Source: Saprospiraceae bacterium (GTDB lineage Bacteria; Bacteroidota; Bacteroidia; Chitinophagales; Saprospiraceae). From it: DNA of 64,000 nucleotides. The DNA lies in contig JADKGF010000032.1 in the NCBI GenBank assembly GCA_016717105.1, forward strand, positions 1 through 64,000, read 5' to 3'. The notes beneath the pieces were generated by a model. It was not told the origin of the DNA. It searched no databases and was given only the letters and a program-made list of their open reading frames with translations. A program made the position numbers and the translations under genes. The first letter of the stretch is position 1, and every line of letters begins with the position of its first letter. This document shows, piece by piece, positions 18,070 to 26,395 of the stretch.

Positions 18070-19783
18070 GATTTGGAAGGTTTTCAGTGGTGATTGCAGG
18101 TTGTTTTTTTCTGAAAAACTTGTAAAAGTAATCAAACACACCTTTGGGATTGAAACTGATATCACGGATCGCCATGATGGTAAATAAAATAGCCCACGGT
18201 GTCAGCATAAGACATGGCATCCACGCTGCCTGAATGCCACTCATAGCATCAGACCTAACCAGTTTTTCACCATATATCGTACTGATAATGAAGATCATAT
18301 AAAACATTATTGCGACAAGCAGCGGGTATCCATAGCCACCTTTACGGATGATGCTGCCCAATGGTGCGCCTATGAAAAGAAAAATGATACATACCATAGC
18401 CCAGCTGTATTGCTGATTCAATCTCAATTGGTATTTCTGATATTGCTTGTCATAATCTTGATTTGCATTATGTGCTTGCAATAATTCTTCTCGCGCTGCA
18501 GATAAATCACCTTGAGCTCTGAACATTACATCCCGAATATCTGCAGAATCGATCGAATTTATAAAATGATTTCCTTTCACAAAATCAAACTTCTTATCCT
18601 GCTTGATCAATCTTTTTGCTGGCAATTTCACATCCTGTTTTGATTTTTTTATTGCATTTTGAAGTGCATTTTCTGCAATAATTCTCTTTTGAACAAATGA
18701 TGGTTCATTACCCAAATTTGCTGAAGTGTTTTCTGGTTTCGAAGGGATTGAATTGATTGCCGTGTCTGCTTGTGCCGTACCACTTTGCACTATGACATTT
18801 TGCGGTGATCCGCCGATTTGCACGATTTCGTTTTCACCTTGGATAATATTTGGGGTCTCTTTCTTTGTCTGAATATCTTTAAAGGTAAATAGCAAGGCAT
18901 TTTTGTTGTTTATTTTTTCATTATTTTCGCTGATATGCATGCTGAATGAGTCAATAGCATTGATAAGCTGAACAGAATTCATCATTTGCTCACGATCTCT
19001 ATTGAAATTCAACAATCCATCTTCACCTTCAAATACGCTCATATCGAAAGTTTTTGACCATTTGTCAAAATACATTCTCGTAAAAGGTCGCTCTGATTTA
19101 TTGGAGCCTAATTTTTGTTTTTTCTCGCCTTCCTGATAACTGATGCCTGTATCCAACTCCATGACAAAATACTTGCCTTCCATAGCCGTGTACATCTTTC
19201 CGCCTTTGGCTGAAGTCACTCGTATGAGGCTTTTATCGTTGGGTGTATGGTCGTAAATCAATACATCATGGATATCTCTTTTGTTGTCATCTATCTTATC
19301 TACGCGAATGATCGTTTCATTAAAAGCATCATTAAAAATCCCTTGCTCAATAGCCAAAGCAGATTTTTGTTTTTTGATGGCAATAAATCGTTTGTTAAAT
19401 TGAAGTAGCGATGCAGGCTTGAGGAAATTTGCTGCAAGGATGGAAAATAAGCCAATCCCAAGAGCTATCACCATACTGGGCCACATGACACGCAACAATG
19501 ATACGCCAGCAGATTTCATACTAGATAACTCATATTTTTCGGCCATATCACCAAATACCATCACCGATGAAATCAAGACGGTAATAGGTACAGCCATTGG
19601 TATCAAGGTCACTGCATAGTAAAATATTAATTCCAGCATTTCCAGCATCGATAAACCCTTGCCTAAGATTTCATCTACATATTTCCACAAAAACTGCATG
19701 ATCAGGACAAATGTCGCTATAAAATAGGACAAAATCGCCGGACCAATAAAACTGGTGGAAATAAGCTTATCTATTTGCTTCAA
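18059..19783 (-). CDS. LptF/LptG family permease (YjgP/YjgQ)
   Basis: A 574-residue membrane component of the LPS-transport ABC exporter. Three N-terminal helices (residues about 12-130) include FGDMAEKYELSSMKSAGVSL, the coupling-helix region that contacts LptB. A long periplasmic beta-jellyroll region follows, with an unusually long Gln/Asn/Lys-rich insert (about 290-430). Three C-terminal helices follow (SWAMVCIIFLFIGAPLGSII, YPLLVAIMFYMIFII). It is longer than E. coli LptG (360) but typical for Bacteroidota. The 3' end overlaps the convergent receptor gene by 11 bases. Confidence 0.9.
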   Translation of the reverse strand: MKQIDKLISTSFIGPAILSYFIATFVLIMQFLWKYVDEILGKGLSMLEMLELIFYYAVTLIPMAVPITVLISSVMVFGDMAEKYELSSMKSAGVSLLRVMWPSMVIALGIGLFSILAANFLKPASLLQFNKRFIAIKKQKSALAIEQGIFNDAFNETIIRVDKIDDNKRDIHDVLIYDHTPNDKSLIRVTSAKGGKMYTAMEGKYFVMELDTGISYQEGEKKQKLGSNKSERPFTRMYFDKWSKTFDMSVFEGEDGLLNFNRDREQMMNSVQLINAIDSFSMHISENNEKINNKNALLFTFKDIQTKKETPNIIQGENEIVQIGGSPQNVIVQSGTAQADTAINSIPSKPENTSANLGNEPSFVQKRIIAENALQNAIKKSKQDVKLPAKRLIKQDKKFDFVKGNHFINSIDSADIRDVMFRAQGDLSAAREELLQAHNANQDYDKQYQKYQLRLNQQYSWAMVCIIFLFIGAPLGSIIRKGGYGYPLLVAIMFYMIFIISTIYGEKLVRSDAMSGIQAAWMPCLMLTPWAILFTIMAIRDISFNPKGVFDYFYKFFRKKQPAITTENLPNLID

Positions 19784-19886
19784 CTCTGTATTCTGATATT
19801 TTCTGTTGCAAAAGTAGGCAATTTTATAATCAATACAATGGTAGATTGACTTAGCAACTCATTTTAAGATATATTTAATGTTTTGT

Positions 19887-19894
19887 TATCTTTG
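19887..19894 (+). promoter_or_regulatory. Bacteroidota -7 promoter element upstream of recF
   Basis: TATCTTTG matches TAnnTTTG. It lies inside the longest recF reading frame (ATG 19878), which argues that the ATG is upstream of the transcript and that translation starts later, at TTG 19923. Confidence 0.5.
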
Positions 19895-19922
19895 CAGCAC
19901 CACCATTTCAATTTACCACAAT

Positions 19923-21059
19923 TTGACGTTAGATAGCATAAAATTGACCCAATTTCGCAATTATGCGTTTACTTCATTGCATTTTCATCATCATGTCAAT
20001 GCGCTTACTGGTATGAATGGAATGGGAAAAACCAATGTGCTCGACGCGATATATTATCTTTGTTTGGGGAAAAGCTATTTTACATCATCAGACAAAAACA
20101 TTATCAAACAAGAAACTGACTTCTTCAGGATAGAAGCGTCTATTGACCTAAAGGAGCGCACAGAAAAGGTAGTCATAAAATCAAAAGCAGGTAGTCGCAA
20201 AGAGATAGAAATTGCTGGCAAAAAGGTAGAAAGAATCAGTGACCACGTAGGTAGATTCCCATGTGTCATTATAGCACCAGATGATGTACAAATGATGCTC
20301 GATGGCAGCGAAGAAAGGCGCAACTTCCTGAATAATACCATCGTACAAACTGAGAAGGATTACCTAGAAGATCTATTGCTGTACAATGCCTTGCTCAAGC
20401 GTAGAAACATGGTGTTGAAATCATTTTCGGACCAAAAAAGGGTCGATGACTTGTTACTTGAATCCATTTCGTCTGCTATGTATGCGCCTGGGCAACGTAT
20501 CCACGAAAGACGAAAACTATACACCGAACAAATGATGCCCGTATTTGCAGATATTTATCGTGAGATATCCAATGATCGGGAGAAATGCAACATCAGATAC
20601 GAAAGTCAGTTGTCGATGGATTCACTCCATAATCTTTTTGCTAAAAACAAAGACAAAGACCTGATCCTTTCTAGGACAACACAAGGCATCCACAAGGATG
20701 ATCTGATCTTTACGATGAATGATGAGCCACTCCGAAATTATGCTTCACAGGGTCAACTTAAGTCGTTTGTACTTGCATTGAAACTGACGCAATACCATCT
20801 ATTGCAATTACATACCGGTATGCCGCCAATTTTATTACTAGATGATATTTTTGATAAGCTAGATCCGTACAGAGTGCACCAATTATTGGCTATGCTGATA
20901 CAAAAAGACTACGGTCAGTTATTCATCACAGATACACAGCCTGATAGAATTATCAAAATCTTGCAAGAGATTGGAACTGATTACTACAATTTCCATGTTG
21001 ATAATGGAAGTGTACAACTTTTTTCTTCAGAAAATACCCATGACCATGCGCCACAATGA
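19923..21059 (+). CDS. recF: DNA replication and repair protein RecF
   Basis: An SMC-like ATPase of 378 residues that loads RecA at gaps with RecO and RecR. The start is placed at TTG 19923 (LTLDSIKLTQFRNY) because this matches the usual RecF N-terminus and because a -7 box lies over the upstream ATG. The Walker A motif is GMNGMGKTN, the ABC signature region is YASQGQLKSFVLALKL, and Walker B is PPILLLDDIFDKLD. Length fits the family (about 360-380). A DUF721 gene overlaps its 3' end. Confidence 0.9.
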   Translation: MTLDSIKLTQFRNYAFTSLHFHHHVNALTGMNGMGKTNVLDAIYYLCLGKSYFTSSDKNIIKQETDFFRIEASIDLKERTEKVVIKSKAGSRKEIEIAGKKVERISDHVGRFPCVIIAPDDVQMMLDGSEERRNFLNNTIVQTEKDYLEDLLLYNALLKRRNMVLKSFSDQKRVDDLLLESISSAMYAPGQRIHERRKLYTEQMMPVFADIYREISNDREKCNIRYESQLSMDSLHNLFAKNKDKDLILSRTTQGIHKDDLIFTMNDEPLRNYASQGQLKSFVLALKLTQYHLLQLHTGMPPILLLDDIFDKLDPYRVHQLLAMLIQKDYGQLFITDTQPDRIIKILQEIGTDYYNFHVDNGSVQLFSSENTHDHAPQ

Positions 21060-21336
21060 CAAAAACATCAAAGAAGTCCTCAACGAATATCTCGCTGCCA
21101 ACGCCAAGGTAGCGAAAGGATATTATACCTCGCATATCGACGAAATCTGGAAACAAGAAATGGGTCCGATCATCTCAGGCTACACCAGCAAGTTATATTT
21201 CAAAGATGGATTGCTCAAAATCTACTTGACATCGGCACCATTGAAAAAAGAACTATCTATGTCCAAACCCAAAATCATTGAAAATCTCAATGCTGCACTT
21301 GGCACCAACCTGATCACGGAAGTGGAAGTGTATTAA
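21040..21336 (+). CDS. DUF721 domain protein (DciA-like)
   Basis: 98 residues from ATG 21040 (ATG 21046 is also possible). The longer upstream frame lies inside recF. KEVLNEYLAANAKVAKGY, the conserved Trp in HIDEIWKQEMG, YFKDGLLKIYLTSAPLKKEL and the terminal helix match DUF721/PF05258. In other bacteria DciA-type DUF721 proteins help load the replicative helicase. It overlaps recF by 20 bases; recF-DUF721 pairing is common in Bacteroidota. Confidence 0.85.
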   Translation: MTMRHNDKNIKEVLNEYLAANAKVAKGYYTSHIDEIWKQEMGPIISGYTSKLYFKDGLLKIYLTSAPLKKELSMSKPKIIENLNAALGTNLITEVEVY

Positions 21337-21456
21337 GGTTAAAGAAAAATTCTTTCTAAATACTAGGCAACAAAGGAAAATATTGAATCCCAAATCTACC
21401 AATTGATGCTTGAGTAGTAGTAAATGGATAAATCCATTGCAAAACCATAAATCATA

Positions 21457-21520
21457 TATAGCCCACGGTTTAAACCGTGGGCTATAAAGCAATTGTAAAT
21501 CCAAACCGTTTCAACGGTTT
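21457..21520. repeat. 30 bp perfect palindrome plus second hairpin (REP-like)
   Basis: Positions 21457-21486 form a perfect palindrome centred on CCCACGGTTTAAACCGTGGG. A second stem-loop, AAACCGT-TTCA-ACGGTTT, follows at 21503-21520 and is trailed by five T, so it may also terminate the recF-DUF721 transcript. Repeats of this look are common in Bacteroidota genomes next to REP-associated transposases, but no transposase is in this window. Confidence 0.8.
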
Positions 21521-21563
21521 TTTTGTATTAGTAGAAGACGGATTTAGGAACATATCCTACCCC

Positions 21564-21802
21564 GATGGTCGTAGTAACGCTAAAGACGTTATAAAATTCA
21601 TGCTAAAGCTTGATAAATCTGCGACTTCGATCCTATTATTTATGAATTTTATAATTCAAAAGCAGAATGATCAGTGTACACAGCTGTTTTTTAGTCATTT
21701 GTAGATAACGCATTAAAGAACGTGTCCTGCTTTAGCAGGATGCTTTAAATATGGCATCGCAGTTGCAAAACTTGTGACGCCGCGTCGTTACTGCGACGAT
21801 CG
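21564..21802. repeat. Structured repeat, type II, full copy before LytTR gene
   Basis: It starts GATGGTCGTAGTAACGCTAA and ends GTCGTTACTGCGACGATCGG. These ends are imperfect inverted repeats of about 18 bp. Inside are GACGTTATAAAATTCATGC, TGCGACTTCGATC, a hairpin TCCTGC-TTTA-GCAGGA and the unit GCATCGCAGTTGC..AACTTGTGACGC. It shares terminal units with the 5.4-12 kb family. Confidence 0.85.
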
Positions 21803-21949
21803 GTGAGAAACTATCGTTTTGAATCTCAATCGTGGATTTCTTTTTTTACCTACCCCCTATGAAAACTATTAGTTAGAAATAACTATTGATCATCATATTT
21901 GAACTGCCTAATTTTGATGCTAAATAATATTGATCAAAATTGTATAAAT

Positions 21950-22378
21950 ATGGCGACGAGTATCAAAGCAAATATCAAACCCATCAGCGACTATGCTGCT
22001 ATCCTTACAGAAATGGAGCACTGGAAAGAAAAATTTTTTGATCTGCAAGCACAGATCTCAGAGATCAGACAAACCGGCACTGACACCATCATCATCAAAG
22101 AAGGTAGCACCGCAAGATATATCCGTCTCGACGACATCATCATGATGCAAGCAGACAGTAACTATACAACCATACAGCTTACTAATGGAGATAAAATCTT
22201 CACATCCAAGACGCTCAAATATTGGAAAGATCAGATAAGTAAGTATTCTGACTTTATCCGTCCGCATCGCAGTTTTCTTGTCAACAGCAAACACATCATT
22301 TCCTATCATAAGTCAGTACGAAAACTGATACTTAATCGTGGATACGAAGTGCAAGTAGCAAGAAGTTATAAAATTTAA
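21950..22378 (+). CDS. Stand-alone LytTR DNA-binding protein
   Basis: 142 residues from ATG 21950 (the frame extends upstream, but MATSIKANIKPI aligns with the start of its paralogue at 24127). Residues 15-45 form a helix (MEHWKEKFFDLQAQISEIR). A LytTR domain follows (ARYIRLDDIIMMQADSNYTT; FIRPHRSFLVNSKHI). There is no receiver or membrane domain. LytTR proteins bind direct repeats in promoters. It is framed by repeats at 21564 and 22400 and lies upstream of a collagen-like surface protein. Confidence 0.9.
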   Translation: MATSIKANIKPISDYAAILTEMEHWKEKFFDLQAQISEIRQTGTDTIIIKEGSTARYIRLDDIIMMQADSNYTTIQLTNGDKIFTSKTLKYWKDQISKYSDFIRPHRSFLVNSKHIISYHKSVRKLILNRGYEVQVARSYKI

Positions 22379-22399
22379 TTACTGTTTTCATTAATATCC

Positions 22400-22492
22400 C
22401 CAATGGACGAAGTAACACTAAAGACGTTATAAAAATCATGCTAAAGCTTGACAAATCTGCGACTTCGATCTTATTATTTATGAATTTTATAA
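22400..22492. repeat. Structured repeat, type II, left-half copy after LytTR gene
   Basis: AATGGACGAAGTAACACTAA through GACGTTATAAAAATCATGC to TGCGACTTCGATC and ATTTATGAATTTTATAATTC. It matches the first ~90 bases of the 21564 copy. Confidence 0.82.
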
Positions 22493-22542
22493 TTCAACAT
22501 TAAACAATTCAACATTAAACAATAAACAAAAATTTAAACATC

Positions 22543-23469
22543 ATGACAAAGTACTTTTCAACTTTCATTTTCATAGTGTCCCTTTCTCTATCGCTCACCG
22601 CTCAGGTAGGTATCAATACAGCATCGCCCAATGCATCTGCGGCCTTGGATGTGACATCTACAAACAAGGGATTGCTCATACCTAGAGTAGCATCTACTGG
22701 AGATATCGCAAGCCCCACAGCAGGTATGATGGTGTACCAGACAGGTGGTACGGCTGGGTTTTACTTTTATGGATCTACAGGGTGGTCGATGGTAGGTGCA
22801 CAAGGACCCGCAGGACCACAAGGCCCTGCAGGACCAATGGGAGATACTGGAGCGGCAGGTGCCACTGGTCCGGCAGGCGCTGCAGGCCCAGGTGTACCCA
22901 CAGGTGGTACTGCCAATCAAGTCCTTGCAAAAATTGATGGTACTGATTATAATACACAGTGGGTGACACCTAGTGGCAGCGGCGACAACCTAGGGAATCA
23001 TACGGCTACACAAGCTTTGAATATGGGTGGTAATAATATTATTAATGTAAATAATTTTACCGCTTCTGGGCTTACTAAAAGTACTTCGTTTGCCTTGCCA
23101 ATAACTGATGTAACAAATTTAGGTAGTGCTCCAAATTACCCAATTATATTAAGCTCAGACATTCCTGCTACGGCCACTTCTACATTCATAAAGATTAGTG
23201 GTGCCATGGGAGCAGGTACTTCTTTTACCTTAAATGGTTTTCCGGGAGGAACGGATGGTAGAATTTTATATATTTACAATACAACTAGCAAAAATATGAC
23301 TATTAATAATAACTCAAGCAACGAAACTGGCGCTAATGAAAAAAATAGGATATTTCATAATAGTACAAGTAATCCAATAACTGCAGGTCCAGGGATATTC
23401 ACTTTTATTTATGACGCAACGTATAACTCTAATGTTGGTGGGTGGATGCTTGTTTCAACCTCACTTTAG
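22543..23469 (+). CDS. Secreted collagen-like surface protein
   Basis: 308 residues with a signal peptide (residues 1-20, ending SLTAQ). It then has a VGINTASPNASAALDV segment typical of Bacteroidota tail-fibre-like surface proteins. A Gly-X-Y run follows at about residues 86-117 (GPAGPQGPAGPMG, GAAGATGPAGAAGPG). The remainder is a beta-rich, Asn/Thr/Ser-rich stalk. No T9SS sorting domain is visible at the C-terminus. The Gly-X-Y tract should form a short triple helix, so the protein is probably trimeric. It lies directly downstream of a LytTR gene, a plausible regulator. Confidence 0.8.
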   Translation: MTKYFSTFIFIVSLSLSLTAQVGINTASPNASAALDVTSTNKGLLIPRVASTGDIASPTAGMMVYQTGGTAGFYFYGSTGWSMVGAQGPAGPQGPAGPMGDTGAAGATGPAGAAGPGVPTGGTANQVLAKIDGTDYNTQWVTPSGSGDNLGNHTATQALNMGGNNIINVNNFTASGLTKSTSFALPITDVTNLGSAPNYPIILSSDIPATATSTFIKISGAMGAGTSFTLNGFPGGTDGRILYIYNTTSKNMTINNNSSNETGANEKNRIFHNSTSNPITAGPGIFTFIYDATYNSNVGGWMLVSTSL

Positions 23470-23545
23470 TAAAGCGGATTATTTTTTGATTGCCAAATAA
23501 CTATTTTCGAATTGTTTTATATTGAATAATATTAATTAAATATAC

Positions 23546-23671
23546 ATGAGATTAAATACCAACGGTTGGGATTATGGGTATCATATTAATCTCAACAAAG
23601 TAAATAATATAATAAATAGTAATACAGACAGTGTTATTTTACAAAATTTTATAACTGCTCTAGGTAATTAA
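23546..23671 (+). CDS. Possible small Asn-rich ORF (41 codons) or gene remnant
   Basis: The ATG at 23546 reads MRLNTNGWDYGYHINLNKVN and so on to TAA at 23669-23671. Composition (Asn, Ile, Thr) resembles the stalk of the neighbouring surface protein, so it may be a piece of a decayed paralogue. Nothing else coding is visible in 23470-23789. Confidence 0.3.
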   Translation: MRLNTNGWDYGYHINLNKVNNIINSNTDSVILQNFITALGN

Positions 23672-23789
23672 AATATTAATACACTGAATAATCTCACAGA
23701 CCTCAATTCTAATATTAATACTTATATAAAGAATTCAATAACAGCTATAAAACTAATTGAATTATATAAAGATATTAAACAAGACCCCC

Positions 23790-23988
23790 GATGGTCGAAG
23801 TCTGCGACTTCGATCCAATTTTTTATGAATTTTATAATTCAATAGCAGAATGATCAGATGTATACACAAGTGTTTTGTAGTAATTAGTAGATAACGCATT
23901 AAGGAACGTGTCCTGCTTTAGCAGGATGCTTTAATTATGGCATCGCAGTTACAAAACTTGTGACGCCATGGCGTTACTGCGACGATCA
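23790..23988. repeat. Structured repeat, type II, full copy before second LytTR gene
   Basis: It begins with a compact hairpin GATGGTCGAAGTCTGCGACT through TCGATCC, lacking the long insert found at 21564. It then carries the same TTTATGAATTTTATAATTCA block, the TCCTGC-TTTA-GCAGGA hairpin and the ending GCGTTACTGCGACGATCAAT. Confidence 0.85.
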
Positions 23989-24126
23989 ATGTTCTTCTAA
24001 TGTTTATTATTCAATATTAATTCACTCTTCTAGTAATAAACTTGGATAAATCATTAAAATTAACTATTGTCTTACAGTCTTAAAGGCCATAATTTTGTGA
24101 CATATATTGATTCAAATAGTTAACAA

Positions 24127-24561
24127 ATGACCACAAGTATCCAAACCAATATCAAACCCATCAACGATTTTGCTGCTGCCATGGCAGAAATAGAGCATTG
24201 GAAAGAAAAATTTGAAGATCTCCAATCACAGATTACGGATTTGAGACGGGCGAGTGTAGAAACCATCATTATCAAAGATGGTGGCACAGCAAGGTATATA
24301 CGCCTCTGCGATATCATCATGTTGGAAGCTGATAGCTGCTATTCCACTATCCACCTTACAAATATGGAGCATATCCTTACATCCAAAACATTAAAACACT
24401 GGATAGCAAAGTTAGGAAGTCATGCTGATTTCATAAGGCCGCATCGGTCTTTTTTGGTAAATAAAAAACACATGGTCTCTTATCACCTGAATCCACGTAA
24501 AATCATGCTCACTGGAAAATTAGAAGTACCGATGGCGCGCAATTTCATCATAAAAGAGTAA
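24127..24561 (+). CDS. Stand-alone LytTR DNA-binding protein (paralogue of 21950)
   Basis: 144 residues with the same build as its paralogue: N-terminal helix (MAEIEHWKEKFEDLQSQI), then LytTR (ARYIRLCDIIMLEADSCYST; FIRPHRSFLVNKKHMVS). No sensor or receiver domain. It is preceded by the full repeat at 23790 and followed by the half repeat at 24597, exactly the arrangement around 21950, so the two loci look like copies of one segment. The target is unknown. Confidence 0.9.
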   Translation: MTTSIQTNIKPINDFAAAMAEIEHWKEKFEDLQSQITDLRRASVETIIIKDGGTARYIRLCDIIMLEADSCYSTIHLTNMEHILTSKTLKHWIAKLGSHADFIRPHRSFLVNKKHMVSYHLNPRKIMLTGKLEVPMARNFIIKE

Positions 24562-24596
24562 GCATCAAATAATTATTTTAGATAGAAATTTTCCCC

Positions 24597-24710
24597 GATG
24601 GTCGCAGTAACGCTAAAGACGTTATAAAAATCATGCTAAAGCTTGACAAGTTTGTAACTTCGATCCAATTTTTTAAGTATCCCACTAAAGTTGGACAAAT
24701 TTTGCAATGC
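24597..24710. repeat. Structured repeat, type II, copy between LytTR and toxin gene
   Basis: GATGGTCGCAGTAACGCTAA onward. Bases 24597-24660 are identical to 25395-25458 (64 bp in direct orientation). It continues into AGTTGGACAAATTTTGCAAT, a block shared with the 5.4-12 kb repeat family, which links the two families. Confidence 0.88.
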
Positions 24711-24736
24711 GTCACCACAAATATTAATAAACAGGC

Positions 24737-24999
24737 TTATAACTCATAATGTCCCTTAAGCGAATACACAAAAAGTGTATCATTTTCGATTAAGTACACA
24801 TACCTGTGTTCAGAAGTTATTCTTCGAGACCTTTTGGTGCAAGCTCATATTTTAGTGCTTCAGGTCTTCCAATTCCACTATAAGGATCTTTTAAAATAGC
24901 GTCAGTTAATTTAGAAATTTTATTCAAAACTGCTTTGTTACCTGCTTTTCGCCAATATTGTAAATGAGATTTAGCTTCAGAACTTAGTTCTATTTGCAT
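24737..24999 (-). pseudogene. yoeB: Txe/YoeB-family toxin, one frameshift
   Basis: The frame from 24999 reads the N-terminal two thirds of a YoeB-like mRNA interferase (LQYWRKAGNKAVLNKISKL, then PYSGIGRPEALKYEL) and stops early after 60 residues. A one-base shift at about 24830 restores SRRITSEHRYVYLIENDTL and ends GHYEL at 24737-24739. That gives 87 residues, the normal YoeB length, with the catalytic Glu/Arg/His region. As assembled the toxin lacks its catalytic C-terminus. The antitoxin gene overlaps upstream by 10 bases. Confidence 0.82.
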
Positions 25000-25211
25000 A
25001 ATTCTTTGAATTCTTCAACGGACATTTTTATTCCCTTGCCAGAAGCAAATTCTTCATCACTTTGTTTAATCTTTTTTATAAATTCTGGGTTATAAGGACT
25101 TTGATCTTCTTTTGCTAGCTCAAATTTTATTTTAAGAGATTTCATAAATGCCTTTATAGCATCAATCTGGGAGTTATCAGTGGTGTGAGCTTTGATATGA
25201 ATGGTATCCAT
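24990..25211 (-). CDS. Antitoxin of the YoeB pair (DUF2683-like)
   Basis: 73 residues, MDTIHIKAHTTDNSQIDAIK at the N-terminus, then KSLKIKFELAKED and an acidic C-terminal tail (MSVEEFKELCK). This layout is typical of small Bacteroidota antitoxins paired with Txe/YoeB or RelE toxins: the N-terminus binds DNA or dimerises, and the flexible tail covers the toxin. The stop overlaps the toxin start by 10 bases. The pair is flanked by 64 bp perfect direct repeats. Confidence 0.8.
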   Translation of the reverse strand: MDTIHIKAHTTDNSQIDAIKAFMKSLKIKFELAKEDQSPYNPEFIKKIKQSDEEFASGKGIKMSVEEFKELCK

Positions 25212-25394
25212 TTGCCTTGGCCTTTAATTCAATTTAATAAAATAAAAAAAATAATTTATTATTTTCTAAGCTAGAAACGGAAAAAGTATTTATAAAGTTC
25301 ATACTAAGGTAGAAGTTTCTTACTGGCAAATTAATACACCTGATCGCCGAAGTATGCTAGCCCGAACTGCACTAACACCGCCAAACTCGGATAC

Positions 25395-25475
25395 GATGGT
25401 CGCAGTAACGCTAAAGACGTTATAAAAATCATGCTAAAGCTTGACAAGTTTGTAACTTATTTTTAAGTATTCCGC
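25395..25475. repeat. Structured repeat, type II, left-half copy after the toxin-antitoxin pair
   Basis: Bases 25395-25458 are identical to 24597-24660. It is truncated after TTGTAACTT, and AAGTATTCCGCTAAA follows. Confidence 0.88.
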
Positions 25476-25485
25476 TAAATCATTC

Positions 25486-26358
25486 TTACGCTTTATACTT
25501 CTCCACGATCATCGAAAATGCAGGCAATAAGGCTACAGGACATGTTTTGTTGCGGATACGTGTGACCAAGATACCATTCAAAAATCGAAGGATTGTTTCA
25601 GACTTATGATACCAAGGTGATGACCCATAGTATTGATAAACACTTTCATCGTGTACTGAAGTATTTTCAAAAAGTGACCAGTATCTGGCATTGGCACTTG
25701 CTGTGATGATAAATTCAGGATAATAAGACAACGAAAATCGGAATGCACCACCACGTTCGTTCAACTGTTCGAAAAACCAACCTTCTTCAAAAGGCATTCG
25801 TCCGTGATAGGCAGGCCCAAGTCTTGTGCCCGTTTCTGCAATAAACTGAAGTTGGTCTTCGGTCAAGAATATTTTTACAAATTTTTTATCCTCTGGCTTC
25901 AATCTCATAAACGTAAACAAATATGCTGTGAAACGACTCTTTTTGTGGTATTGGTCGTTTCTTTTGCTCCATTGGTCACCATCAAATTTATTGGGTATCA
26001 ATGCGGGCAATGAGGTGAAGTCCAATGTATCAAAATCTGAATCGCTGCACGTGATGAAATTGTTTTTGATATCCCATTCACCATCATACCAAAGGAAATC
26101 ACGCTGATCGGGCATCCAAAATGGTGTGGTACAAGCATCAAAATCTGGACCGATGTCCACACTTTCACAATAATATGAAAATAAGCCTTCGGCTATCTTG
26201 CCCTTGGCTATATTTTCGATTCGGGTCATGATGACTTCCTTCTCCATCCTATTGTAGGTGAAACCAACGGAAATCAATGCATATCTTACTGCCTTTGCGG
26301 CAATTTGTTGATATACATCTGATGGTACATCTACGATGATGGCTTCTTTCCTTTCCAC
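25486..26358 (-). CDS. Hypothetical protein, possible PD-(D/E)XK-type nuclease fold
   Basis: 290 residues, no signal peptide. Near residues 48-60 there is an AKGKIAEGLFSYYCE segment. It is followed by FDACTTPFW, QRDFLWYDG and EWDIKNNFI (about 70-100). The spacing of an early Glu, an Asp and a (D)IK motif resembles the core of PD-(D/E)XK nucleases of the restriction-endonuclease type. This is inference from motif layout only. The C-terminal half is aromatic-rich (RYWSLFENTS; YYGSSPWYH). No methyltransferase is adjacent. It lies just after the repeat at 25395, in accessory territory. Confidence 0.55.
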   Translation of the reverse strand: MERKEAIIVDVPSDVYQQIAAKAVRYALISVGFTYNRMEKEVIMTRIENIAKGKIAEGLFSYYCESVDIGPDFDACTTPFWMPDQRDFLWYDGEWDIKNNFITCSDSDFDTLDFTSLPALIPNKFDGDQWSKRNDQYHKKSRFTAYLFTFMRLKPEDKKFVKIFLTEDQLQFIAETGTRLGPAYHGRMPFEEGWFFEQLNERGGAFRFSLSYYPEFIITASANARYWSLFENTSVHDESVYQYYGSSPWYHKSETILRFLNGILVTRIRNKTCPVALLPAFSMIVEKYKA

Positions 26359-26395
26359 GTTGGCGATTTCACATAATCAAGCAGATCATTGACAT

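Noticed and set aside
22588..22969. Minus-strand Cys/Ser/Trp-rich frames opposite the collagen-like gene
   Set aside because: They are antisense shadows of the Gly-X-Y coding repeats.
21564..25475. Insertion sequences
   Set aside because: The repeats carry no transposase reading frame; they may be non-autonomous, but no IS can be named.
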